A program made the position numbers and the translations under genes. DNA of 64,000 nt, taken from positions 1 through 64,000 of the forward strand of contig JAJQGB010000012.1 in NCBI GenBank assembly GCA_021200775.1, read 5' to 3'. This document shows positions 45,597 through 53,285 of the stretch, piece by piece. Position 1 is the first letter of the stretch. Each line of letters starts with the position of its first letter. This stretch comes from Oscillospiraceae bacterium (GTDB lineage: Bacteria; Bacillota; Clostridia; Oscillospirales; Ruminococcaceae). A model generated the notes under the pieces. That model was not told the origin of the DNA, ran no database searches, and was given only the letters and a program-made list of their open reading frames with translations.

Positions 45597-45651
45597 AAAA
45601 GTGTGATTTTATAGCACCAAAACATCAATAATAATGTGAGGAAGTGTTTTT

Positions 45652-46986
45652 ATGGAGAGGCTTATTTTTAAGAATCTGTCAGAGTGGAAGAATTCACCTT
45701 ATCGTAAACCTTTGATTCTGAAAGGTGTCCGACAGGTTGGTAAGACCTGGGTTCTAAAGGAATTTGGCAGGCGATATTACGAAAACGTTGCGTATTTTAA
45801 CTTCGATGAAAACGAAGAATATAAGCAGTTCTTCGAGACAACCAAAGATGTCAATCGCATTTTACAGAACCTGATGCTTGCCAGTGGGCAGAAAATCGAG
45901 CCGGAAAAGACGCTCATCATTTTCGATGAGGTGCAGGATTGTCCCAAGGTCATCAACTCCATGAAATACTTCTGCGAGAATGCGCCAGAGTATCACATCG
46001 CCTGTGCAGGCTCTCTTTTGGGGATTGCCCTGGCAAAGCCATCTTCATTCCCCGTTGGCAAGGTCAACTTCATGCAGATTGACCCGATGACATTTACGGA
46101 GTTCCTGCTGGCAAACGGCGATGAAAATCTGGCAAAGTATCTGGAAACGGTTGACATCATTGAGCCGATTCCCGATGCCTTCTTTAACCCTCTATATGAA
46201 AAGCTCAAGATGTACTATGTGACCGGCGGTATGCCCGAATCGGTGAAGATGTGGACGGAGGCGCGGGATGTTTCTGCCATGCAGGAGGCTCTGTCCGGGA
46301 TCATCGGTGCTTATGAACGGGACTTTGCCAAGCATCCCTCAGTCAGCGAGTTTCCGAAGATTTCGATGATATGGAAGTCAATACCCTCTCAGTTGGCGAG
46401 GGAAAACAAGAAATTCCTTTACAAGGTTGTCAAAGAAGGGGCAAGAGCCCGTGAATACGAGGATGCTCTGCAATGGCTCGTGGATGCTCGCCTGGTACAC
46501 AAGGTTTATCGCAGCACAGCACCCGGTCTCCCCATAGCTGCCTACGATGACTTGTCTGCTTTCAAGATATATCTTGTTGATGTAGGTCTGCTCCGCCGCC
46601 TGGCACAGCTTGCACCGACCGCTTTTGGTGAAGGCAACCGCTTGTTTACCGAATTCAAAGGTGCATTGACGGAGAATTTCGTACTCCAGACTCTGGTGAC
46701 GCAGTTTGAGGTCACTCCCCGATACTGGTCACAGACAAATCCGCCTTATGAGGTTGATTTCCTGATTCAGCGGGAAAATGATATTTTCCCTGTTGAGGTC
46801 AAATCCGAAGCCAACACCACCAGCAAAAGCCTCAGGAAGTTCAAGGAGCTTTTCCCGGACAAAGTAAAACTCCGCATCCGGTTTTCTCTGGATAATTTGA
46901 AGCTCGACGGCGATGTGCTGAACATTCCGCTGTTTATGGCAGACCAGACAGACAGGTTGATTGGGGTGGCTTTGAGGCAACGGTGA
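45652..46986 (+). CDS. AAA ATPase with DUF4143
   Basis: A 444-residue protein of the widespread AAA/DUF4143 family. Walker A is LKGVRQVGKTWVLKEF near residue 24, and Walker B is KTLIIFDEVQDCP near residue 88. The C-terminal DUF4143 region holds a nuclease-like pattern (PYEVDFLIQREND, FPVEVKSE). The precise role is not known. These genes are often carried as single mobile-island genes, and here it lies inside a 63-bp direct repeat. GAGGAAG lies upstream of the ATG. Confidence 0.92.
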   Translation: MERLIFKNLSEWKNSPYRKPLILKGVRQVGKTWVLKEFGRRYYENVAYFNFDENEEYKQFFETTKDVNRILQNLMLASGQKIEPEKTLIIFDEVQDCPKVINSMKYFCENAPEYHIACAGSLLGIALAKPSSFPVGKVNFMQIDPMTFTEFLLANGDENLAKYLETVDIIEPIPDAFFNPLYEKLKMYYVTGGMPESVKMWTEARDVSAMQEALSGIIGAYERDFAKHPSVSEFPKISMIWKSIPSQLARENKKFLYKVVKEGARAREYEDALQWLVDARLVHKVYRSTAPGLPIAAYDDLSAFKIYLVDVGLLRRLAQLAPTAFGEGNRLFTEFKGALTENFVLQTLVTQFEVTPRYWSQTNPPYEVDFLIQRENDIFPVEVKSEANTTSKSLRKFKELFPDKVKLRIRFSLDNLKLDGDVLNIPLFMADQTDRLIGVALRQR

Positions 46987-47004
46987 TATTACAATGAGCA
47001 AATC

Positions 47005-47206
47005 CTGCTTATAACTCCCCTGCTCCTCCCTCTCGGTCCGTATCTCCCTCAGGGTTTTGCCTTGATAGGTCCACTATGCGGGTCCGGCGAGGGCGTGGTC
47101 AACTTCCAAAAGTTTTCTGGCGAGGCTCGAGGTCGAATAGGTCAGCCCGTGATACTCGATATGCCTGTCGTCCTTCACCGTGGCGACGAACTCGGTTCGA
47201 AAGCAT
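47005..47206 (-). pseudogene. Remnant of a GIY-YIG gene
   Basis: From 47001 to about 47193 the sequence is nearly identical to the 3' end of the GIY-YIG gene at 50873-51553. It then jumps to ATGGGAGGGCTCC-like sequence matching that gene's 5' flank. About 480 bp of the middle is missing, and the position of the stop codon is changed from TAG to CAG. It is a decayed duplicate. The remaining gap up to 47379 shows nothing else. Confidence 0.75.
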
Positions 47207-47379
47207 GGGAGGGCTCCTTTCTGGTGCTTTTTCATGAACAACAATCTATCTTCTCTTCACTCTTTCTCAGACATTCCTCCATCAGCGTATTTTGCTGAAC
47301 CCTCAACACTTCCACAATATGAGCATCGTCACAGACCAACGCCTACAGACCAAATCGGAAAGAACCACCACAGGAAGTC

Positions 47380-48210
47380 TCACCTTCTGACCACTTCATT
47401 CAGCGTCTTTCCATCCTTATCCTTCCACGCATCCCAGCCGTTGATACTACCGCCAAGGACAAAGGTTGCGGCGGAGCTGACGGAAGTAAACGATATGGAC
47501 ACCGTCGTCTTATGAATCCCATCCGAATATGCAATGTCGCCGTTTTCGATGGCGGTCTGCCTCTGTCTTTCGATACTAGCGGAGTGGCACTTGCGGTCAA
47601 TGTCTATCTGAGAGCCTTCCAGAACCTCAAACTTTTCGCCGTCATACACTCCGAACGCAGCGATTCCGTTCCTTGTCGTATGTAAAATATTCGATTCGTT
47701 CAGGGAAGCCTTTGAGTTGTCCATCTTGTAACCCTGAGTCGCCATGATGAACTGAATTTCCTCGTAAGCCTCCTCAATCAGCGGCATATCGTACTCATCA
47801 ATCTCGTATCTCGGATTGACGGTATTCTCGACTTTGTAACGCTTTGCCTCGTGAGCCTTGCCGATGGCGTATGCTTCAAGACCGCTTATCATGTCAAGAG
47901 AGAAGGTCTTACTGTCAGCCAGAAACATTATCGCCTTGTTCCAGAAATCCTTGGAGCGGTTGTGATCGTCAAGCCTTGCGACCCCGTTCCGGGTTTGTCC
48001 GATATAAATTTCGGCAATCTTGTTGTCGTCATTCTCACTGATAAGATAGTAAATCCCCGGGCGATTGATTCCGGAAATCTTCTTCGCCTCGCTGAGAAGC
48101 GGTCTTGGAATGACATAAGTCGTCATAGTAGAAAGATGCCTGCGGATGGAACGAATCCCATCCGGCTGACCGTTGTGGTATATAACTTCAAGCTTTTTGC
48201 TGATTGACAT
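47380..48210 (-). CDS. GIY-YIG nuclease-domain protein with DUF4357
   Basis: A 276-residue protein. The GIY-YIG core is visible as PGIYYLISEND, then AEIYIGQTRNGVARLDDHN, with the following helix and a late Glu (GLEAYAIG). The C-terminal WDAWKDKDGKTLNEVVR fits DUF4357, which often follows such nucleases in restriction or defence loci. I chose the ATG at 48210, after AAGGA. The next ATG upstream (48228) overlaps that site. Target unknown. Confidence 0.8.
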   Translation of the reverse strand: MSISKKLEVIYHNGQPDGIRSIRRHLSTMTTYVIPRPLLSEAKKISGINRPGIYYLISENDDNKIAEIYIGQTRNGVARLDDHNRSKDFWNKAIMFLADSKTFSLDMISGLEAYAIGKAHEAKRYKVENTVNPRYEIDEYDMPLIEEAYEEIQFIMATQGYKMDNSKASLNESNILHTTRNGIAAFGVYDGEKFEVLEGSQIDIDRKCHSASIERQRQTAIENGDIAYSDGIHKTTVSISFTSVSSAATFVLGGSINGWDAWKDKDGKTLNEVVRR

Positions 48211-48352
48211 GAAGGTTGGTCCTTTCATAAAACTCTGTTGTTAATTATATCACAAACACTTTACTCTTTTCAACTGTTTTGCAGGATTTTATACGATAGT
48301 TGTTGAAATTAGAGTACGCATATTCCCGCCGTTTCGGCAAATAATAGCACTA

Positions 48353-48373
48353 ATTGCCACATCCTGTGGCAAT
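48353..48373. promoter_or_regulatory. Perfect 9-bp inverted repeat
   Basis: ATTGCCACA-TCC-TGTGGCAAT lies about 30 bp before the AbrB-like remnant start. It could be an operator left from that gene. Confidence 0.4.
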
Positions 48374-48400
48374 CAGAAAACTACCGAAAGGACTGATTCC

Positions 48401-48493
48401 ATGAAAGCGACGGGAATTGTTCGGAGAATTGACGATTACGTTATAATAAGACCAAGTCGGAACCCTCGTCGGCGTTTCATTGATTTTGTCTGA
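48401..48493 (+). pseudogene. N-terminal remnant of an AbrB/SpoVT-like regulator
   Basis: After AAAGGA the frame reads MKATGIVRRIDDYVIIRPSR, close to the opening MKATGIVRRIDDLGRVVIPK of AbrB/SpoVT-family regulators. It is disrupted after about 12 residues and runs into the 63-bp direct repeat, where it stops at 30 residues. Insertion or recombination at the repeat probably truncated the gene. Confidence 0.6.
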
Positions 48494-48522
48494 GGATTTG
48501 GGAGTGGTGGCGAGGGAGGATG
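48460..48522 (+). repeat. 63-bp direct repeat, right copy
   Basis: Second copy of the repeat at 45383-45445. It lies immediately after the broken AbrB-like start. Confidence 0.8.
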
Positions 48523-48620
48523 GCGAAAATAAGCTGAAAAGCTAAATATTGGAGGCTTTTAGCGGTTACATAACGTAAAGTGATTGGGGGTGATATAGCG
48601 AAGAAAATTCTTCAAGCCTG

Positions 48621-48664
48621 TTTACTTTCTCGCTCCTATATGATATAATAAGAGCGAGAAAGTA
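48621..48664 (+). promoter_or_regulatory. abiE promoter with palindromic operator
   Basis: TTTACT (48621-48626), 17 bases and TATAAT (48644-48649) form the promoter. TACTTTCTCGCTC (48623-48635) and GAGCGAGAAAGTA (48652-48664) are perfect 13-bp inverted arms that flank the -10 box. AbiEi proteins are known to repress their own promoter through inverted repeats, so this is a likely AbiEi operator. Confidence 0.8.
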
Positions 48665-48676
48665 AGGTGACACGAA

Positions 48677-49270
48677 ATGCTTGCAAAAGATAAGCTTCAA
48701 ACACTCGTCAAGCAAAACAATGGGTATCTGCTGACTTCCGATGCTGTTGAGGCGGGAGTCTCAAAAACATATCTCGCTCAGTTCGTCAAAGACAACGGAA
48801 TGAAGCGTGTATCACACGGCGTTTATCTTTCCCAAGATGGGTGGAGAGATGAATACTATATTCTGTTTCTTGCAAATAAAAAAATCGTCTTTTCGCACGA
48901 ATCGGCTCTGTATCTTCATGATATGACAGACAGAGAACCGCCGCAGATTTCGGTCACCGTCCGAGCCGGATATAACGCCACGCATTTCCGCAAACAAGGT
49001 GTCAAGGTTCATCAGGTTAAGGCAGATATGTTTGACATCGGAATCAGTAACGTCAAGACGAATATGGGCAACGAAGTTATGGCATATGACCGTGAACGCA
49101 CTATTTGCGATATTGTCCGTTACCATGACGATATGGATTCGCAGACGTTCCAGACAGCTATGAAAGAATATATGCGAAGTAGTGACAGGAATCTGAACAA
49201 GCTGATGAAGTACGCGACGTTATTCGGAATCGAGAAGGAAATGAAAAATTATGTGGAGGTTTTGACGTGA
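48677..49270 (+). CDS. abiEi: AbiEi-type antitoxin/repressor
   Basis: A 197-residue member of the AbiEi antitoxin family. The N-terminal winged-helix part (NNGYLLTSDAVEAGVSKTYL, RVSHGVYLSQDGWRDEYYI) would bind DNA. The later part contains the family's H-S-ALYLHDMTDREP and the ERTICDIVRY segments. AbiEi neutralises the nucleotidyltransferase toxin AbiEii and represses the operon. The ATG at 48677 follows AAGGTG, just 12 bases after the palindromic operator. It overlaps the toxin gene by four bases (GTGA). Confidence 0.9.
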   Translation: MLAKDKLQTLVKQNNGYLLTSDAVEAGVSKTYLAQFVKDNGMKRVSHGVYLSQDGWRDEYYILFLANKKIVFSHESALYLHDMTDREPPQISVTVRAGYNATHFRKQGVKVHQVKADMFDIGISNVKTNMGNEVMAYDRERTICDIVRYHDDMDSQTFQTAMKEYMRSSDRNLNKLMKYATLFGIEKEMKNYVEVLT

Positions 49271-50112
49271 TAAAAACATCGAGTCAGTTAAAAGCAAAAG
49301 TTCGGAATCTCTCCGGCGGTGACACGCAGAGAGCTCAAACCTTGATAAGAACTTTCGTCATGGAGAGATTTCTTGAACGAGTAAGTCTGTCAAAATACAG
49401 AGATCGCTTCATTCTGAAAGGCGGAATGCTGGTTGCCGCTGTTACCGGAATGGATATGCGCGCAACGATGGATATTGACACCACAACAAAAGCTCTGCCC
49501 CTGAACGCACAGGATGCAGAGCGGATTGTAAAAGAAATCGCAGACATCGAAATCGAAGATGGCGTTTCATTCAGAATCACCAAGGTCTCCGACATCATGG
49601 AGGAACACGAATATCCGGGAATCCGAATTATGTTGGAAGCCAATCTTGACCGTCTGAGACAAGCAATCAAAATAGACATCTCAACCGGCGATGTAATCAC
49701 TCCGGGAGCGATAGAATTCTCGTATAAGCTCATGTTTGAGGACAGGAGTATTTCGCTAATGGCGTACAATATTGAGACTCTCTTGGCAGAGAAGATGGAG
49801 ACAATTCTCTCACGGGGAATTGCCAACACCCGAATGCGTGACTTTTACGACATCTATATTCTCACTGAGCAGAACATGGAAATTGACGATGCCATCCTTT
49901 CCGAAGCCTTAATTGCAGTATGCAACAAAAGACGTTCCGAAGCCTACATATCAAGTGCATCTGAAATTCTCGACGACATTGAATCCAACGAACTGGTCAA
50001 AACCGAATGGGAAAGATACAGGAAGAACAATTTCTATGTCGGGGATTTGGAATTTGGTGAGGTTATGAGCGGTGTTAGGCGGATATTTAGACGGTGTGGC
50101 ATAGTAGTTTAA
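49267..50112 (+). CDS. abiEii: AbiEii-type nucleotidyltransferase toxin
   Basis: A 281-residue nucleotidyltransferase toxin of the AbiEii/AbiGii family. Visible motifs are FILKGGMLVAAVTG, RATMDIDTTTK (the DxD metal pair) and the later ETLLAEKMETILSRG and RMRDFYDIY. Family members modify RNA and stop growth, which gives abortive infection. It starts with GTG at 49267, with GGAGG in the overlap with abiEi. No terminator is obvious after it. Confidence 0.9.
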   Translation: MIKTSSQLKAKVRNLSGGDTQRAQTLIRTFVMERFLERVSLSKYRDRFILKGGMLVAAVTGMDMRATMDIDTTTKALPLNAQDAERIVKEIADIEIEDGVSFRITKVSDIMEEHEYPGIRIMLEANLDRLRQAIKIDISTGDVITPGAIEFSYKLMFEDRSISLMAYNIETLLAEKMETILSRGIANTRMRDFYDIYILTEQNMEIDDAILSEALIAVCNKRRSEAYISSASEILDDIESNELVKTEWERYRKNNFYVGDLEFGEVMSGVRRIFRRCGIVV

Positions 50113-50872
50113 AAGTTGTCGAACAATGATTGAAGCATCTCGGAATGAGGTGCTTTTTCATGGGCAACAACAATCCAATGGAATGTTTCAAACAACTGGT
50201 TTCTGGCTATCAAACAACTGGTTTTCATCTGAAACGACTGCTTTTTTAACCGAAACATTGTAATTGAGGTTGTACAGTATGACCTTGAATGTAGAAATAT
50301 CGGAATAAAAGTCAGCTACATAAAAGTATGATAATTCTCACGCCATACCGGGGTTAATTGTGTGAAAAGGGGCTGTACTTGTTCTATAAACTTGTACTGT
50401 GACTTGTTCTGTACCATGCTCTGTTTCCTGTTCCCTTCTTGTACCCGACTTGACCCCAACTTGCACCCGACTTGTATCCAACTTGTTCTGTATCCTGGTG
50501 GGTGTCTTGATGGGTATCTTGGTGGGTGTCTTGGCGGGTATCCACTTCCACCCACTTATATTGACTAGATGTCAGCGACAAATAACTAAGACTACTGTCG
50601 ATTTTATGACAAATGTCAACGTTCTTGCAAATAAAATCCCAACACCTAATTTCAAAAATAGTGTCGGGGCTATGTCATATTTAGTTGCAAATCGGCTGAG
50701 ATGCGTCACAAAATAAAAGTCCCGCCGGGTTGCGCATTGAAACCCACAAAATGGGTAATCAGAGGCGTGGCGGGTTCTGTTGAGTATTATGATAGTCGAT
50801 TTCACAAGAAAAGTCAAGCTTTTCTGCGTGAAATATTGAGAACTATTCGAAAAAACTTGATTCTCCTCAATC
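50113..50872. other. 760-bp gap without a supported gene
   Basis: I see no convincing gene here. 50316-50375 resembles the upstream region of the DUF4143 ATPase (ACATAAAAGT, TGATAA, TGTGAAAAGGG in the same order), but no ATPase gene follows. 50430-50560 is an array of short repeats. The rest is AT-rich and featureless. Confidence 0.6.
50436..50545. repeat. Short tandem repeat array (about 12-bp unit)
   Basis: On the minus strand units such as GACACCCACCAA and GATACCCATCAA recur about five times. They are followed by looser units of the type AAGTTGGATAC and AAGTCGGGTGC. Short ORFs across it encode DTHQ repeats, but they lack family context, so I treat it as a minisatellite. Confidence 0.6.
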
Positions 50873-51553
50873 CTACTTATAACTCCCCTGCTCCTCCCTC
50901 TCGGTCCGTATCTCCCTCAGGGTCTTGCCCTGATAGGTCCAATACGCGGGTCCGGCGAGGGCGTGGTCGGATTCAAGAAGCTTTCTGGCGAGGCTCGAAG
51001 TCGAATAGGTCAGCCCGTGATACTCGATGTGCCTGTCGTCCTTCACCGTGGCGACGAACTCAGGGTGATTCAGCAGTTCAATCTCCGCGCCGACGGGGAT
51101 GCCGCATTTTTCGAACGAGAAGGGCGAACGCCGCTCGTTGGACTCCTCCTGAATCTCGGCGGCGACCTCTTCGTCAAGAATCTCGTGCCCTTCAGGAGTC
51201 ATTCGCTGGAGGCAGTCCTGCGTGCCGCTCAGCTTCGCAATGCTCTCCAGAAGCGAATAGGCATCCTCGGCTGACATCGCATAAAACTCCTTTGTGCGGG
51301 TCTTCCCGTCGAACGTGTCGATGGCTCTCAGGTCGGGGTTCAGTCGGTCGATGATGCTGTGCAACTCCTTGTCCTGAAGCGGTTTCGTGACGTGATAAAC
51401 GGCGTAGACCCGGAACGCAAACGGGATGCACTCGCTCCGATTCAACTGCTTCAGCCGCTTCTCGAGGTCGGTCGCATAGCCGATTTTTATGTAGTTTGGG
51501 AATGACGGGTTTGTCAGGATGTAGATTACGCCGGTGTAATTTTTTGCAGGCAT
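50873..51553 (-). CDS. GIY-YIG nuclease-domain protein
   Basis: A 226-residue protein. The T5orf172/GIY-YIG-type core reads GVIYILTNPSFPNYIKIGYA with the Arg in LEKRLKQLN and a later Glu in DKELHSII. The C-terminal half (GLTYSTSSLARKLL, GPAYWTYQGKTLREI) is like the DNA-associated domain fused to such nucleases. The ATG at 51553 follows AAGGAG. A truncated duplicate lies at 47005-47206. A promoter is visible at 51637-51665. Confidence 0.8.
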   Translation of the reverse strand: MPAKNYTGVIYILTNPSFPNYIKIGYATDLEKRLKQLNRSECIPFAFRVYAVYHVTKPLQDKELHSIIDRLNPDLRAIDTFDGKTRTKEFYAMSAEDAYSLLESIAKLSGTQDCLQRMTPEGHEILDEEVAAEIQEESNERRSPFSFEKCGIPVGAEIELLNHPEFVATVKDDRHIEYHGLTYSTSSLARKLLESDHALAGPAYWTYQGKTLREIRTEREEQGSYK

Positions 51554-51636
51554 GGGGAGGGCTCCTTTTTCTGAGTATTGCAACTATGGATTCAATTATG
51601 ATTTTGTGTTATCGTGCTAACTTTCTTGCAAAATAT

Positions 51637-51665
51637 ATTATAGCACAATCGCTTTCTGTTTTCAA
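51637..51665 (-). promoter_or_regulatory. Promoter of the GIY-YIG gene
   Basis: On the minus strand TTGAAA (51660-51665), 17 bases, and TATAAT (51637-51642), about 80 bp before the start. Confidence 0.55.
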
Positions 51666-51769
51666 TCAAAGTATTTTTTATAACGCACAAAAGCCGGATC
51701 ATCTAAGACATCATAATTCGGTGATGTACTTTGCAAAATAAGATTACGACAAATTCTAATGCTGACACT

Positions 51770-52363
51770 TCATAACCTCTCACTAATAAACTTGCTCACC
51801 GTATTACGGTTTACCTTATATATCCTTGCAATTTCGCTTATTGTGACGCCCTGTGCCCGGAGGTCACGGATTATATCTTCTTTGCCGGAAAGCTTCACCT
51901 TTCCCGACTTGCTCCCTTTCGGTCTTCCAAGAACCACTCCCTCGGCTCTCTTCCTTTTAAGAGCTTCAGTTGTACGCTGGCTGATAAGATTCCTCTCGAT
52001 TTCCGCGGACAATCCAAATGCAAATGCCAGAACCTTACTTTGAATATCATCGCCCAGTCTATATCCGTCTTTTATCGTCCAGACCCGGCATTCTTTCATC
52101 ATGCACTGATTCAGAATCTCCATTATCATGAACAGATTTCTTCCGAGTCTCGACAGCTCAGAGCAGATAATCAGGTCGTCCTTTTTGACCTTATCAAGCA
52201 ATTTTCCGAGCTTCCGTACGTCATAATTCTTGGTTCCGCTTATCGTTTCTTCAATCCAGCCATCAATTTTAAGCTCATTTCTCTCGCAGAAAGTCAGAAT
52301 TTCAAACCTCTGATTTTCGACCGTCTGCTTATCACTGCTCACACGAATATAACCGTAATTCAT
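51770..52363 (-). CDS. Serine recombinase (DNA invertase type)
   Basis: A 197-residue small serine recombinase of the invertase/resolvase family, similar to Mpi-type global invertases. The catalytic Ser is in YGYIRVSSDKQT (residues 3-14). SELSRLGRN and the long E helix (SAEIERNLISQRTTEAL) follow, and GRPKGSKSG links to a C-terminal helix-turn-helix (ISEIARIYKVNRNTVSKFI). Its gene ends against the left arm of a 303-bp inverted repeat, only 25 bp away. It most likely flips the 1.8-kb segment 52389-54204 that carries two alternative methyltransferase 3' ends. GGAG precedes the ATG. A weak promoter (TTGCCT, 16 bases, TAAAAT) overlaps the repeat arm. Confidence 0.92.
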   Translation of the reverse strand: MNYGYIRVSSDKQTVENQRFEILTFCERNELKIDGWIEETISGTKNYDVRKLGKLLDKVKKDDLIICSELSRLGRNLFMIMEILNQCMMKECRVWTIKDGYRLGDDIQSKVLAFAFGLSAEIERNLISQRTTEALKRKRAEGVVLGRPKGSKSGKVKLSGKEDIIRDLRAQGVTISEIARIYKVNRNTVSKFISERL

Positions 52364-52366
52364 CTT

Positions 52367-52400
52367 AACGCTCCTTTACATTTTAATGGAGCGTTTTTGT
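52367..52400 (+). terminator. Hairpin at the edge of the invertible segment
   Basis: AACGCTCC (52367-52374) pairs with GGAGCGTT (52388-52395), followed by TTTG. It looks like an intrinsic terminator on the plus strand and overlaps the inverted-repeat boundary and the ribosome site of the invertase gene. Confidence 0.45.
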
Positions 52401-52691
52401 TAGGCAAAACAGCGCAAGCTGTTCCTTCGACAATGAAGAAAGCTGGGTTATCCTCAACCCCATCGAGCAAAGCATAAGGCGCAAAATAGAGGCAGTCGGC
52501 ACGCCGTTAAAAGACTGGGATATTTCTATCTACAGAGGAATCCTCACAGGTAAAAACGAAGCCTTCATCATTTCCGGTGCCAAGAAAGACGAGCTTATCG
52601 CTCAAGACCCAAAATCTGCTGAAATTATAAGACCAATTTTGCGTGGCAGGGACATCAAAAGGTATTCTTATGACTTTGCGGATTTGTGGCT
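52389..52691 (+). repeat. Left arm of 303-bp inverted repeat
   Basis: It is nearly identical (about three differences) to the reverse complement of 53902-54204. It encodes about 100 residues of the methyltransferase specificity region in frame. Both arms contain the imperfect dyad GCGTTTTTGTTAGGC followed by AAAACAGCGC (52391-52415 and 54178-54202), a candidate recombination site for the invertase (inference). Confidence 0.93.
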
Positions 52692-53274
52692 CATTGCCAC
52701 ATTTCCAAGCCGTCACTACAATATTGATGATTACCCCGCCGTTCGGGACTATTTGTTGTCATTTGGCATGGAACAACTCGAGCAAACAGGGATAATCCGT
52801 ACAATAGATGGCAAGCAAGTGAAAGCCAGAAAGAAAACCAACAACAAATGGTTTGAGACACAAGATAGCATATCTTATTGGGACGATTTTTCTAAGCAGA
52901 AAATCGTGTATCGTGAGATAAGTTCTGCCATGGATGCGTGCTTGGTTGAACCGGATGTTATGCTTAATAACAAGTGTTACATGGTTACAGGAGAACACCT
53001 TGTTTACTTATTAGCATTCTTTAACAGTAGCATTTTTACAAAGATGATCCTGCCTCAAGCCAATCTGACCGGCGGAAAAGGAGATGATTTTTTAAAGAAA
53101 ATCAAAGCCATATATCCAGATAAGCAAGATGAAGAAATGGTGCTTAACGAATATGAAGACTTAGTTCAAGCAAAAACAACTGTAGATGAGTTTGATAAAA
53201 CGATCAATGCCTTTTTCTATGATTTATATAAGCTCACAGAGGATGAAAAAGCTTTAATCGAACGCAGACATTGA
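52396..53274 (+). pseudogene. Silent alternative 3' end of the methyltransferase gene
   Basis: An open frame of about 292 codons without its own start or promoter. The first 98 or so residues match the expressed gene (FVRQNSASCSF through YSYDFADLWL). The remaining 190 differ, though a few positions such as DDFSKQKIV are shared. It ends 11 bp from the stop codon of the expressed gene, tail to tail. After inversion it would be fused in frame to the main gene and give a different TaqI-like specificity domain. This is a silent cassette rather than a decayed gene. Confidence 0.9.
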
Positions 53275-53285
53275 GCACACCTTAG

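Noticed and set aside
50384-50581. Minus-strand frame encoding DTHQ repeats
   Set aside because: It follows the 12-bp minisatellite, has no ribosome site or family resemblance, and other frames are equally open.
52639-53274. The silent cassette as an independent gene from the internal ATG
   Set aside because: The open frame and its similarity to the methyltransferase begin 240 bp earlier at the repeat arm, and there is no ribosome site at that ATG.
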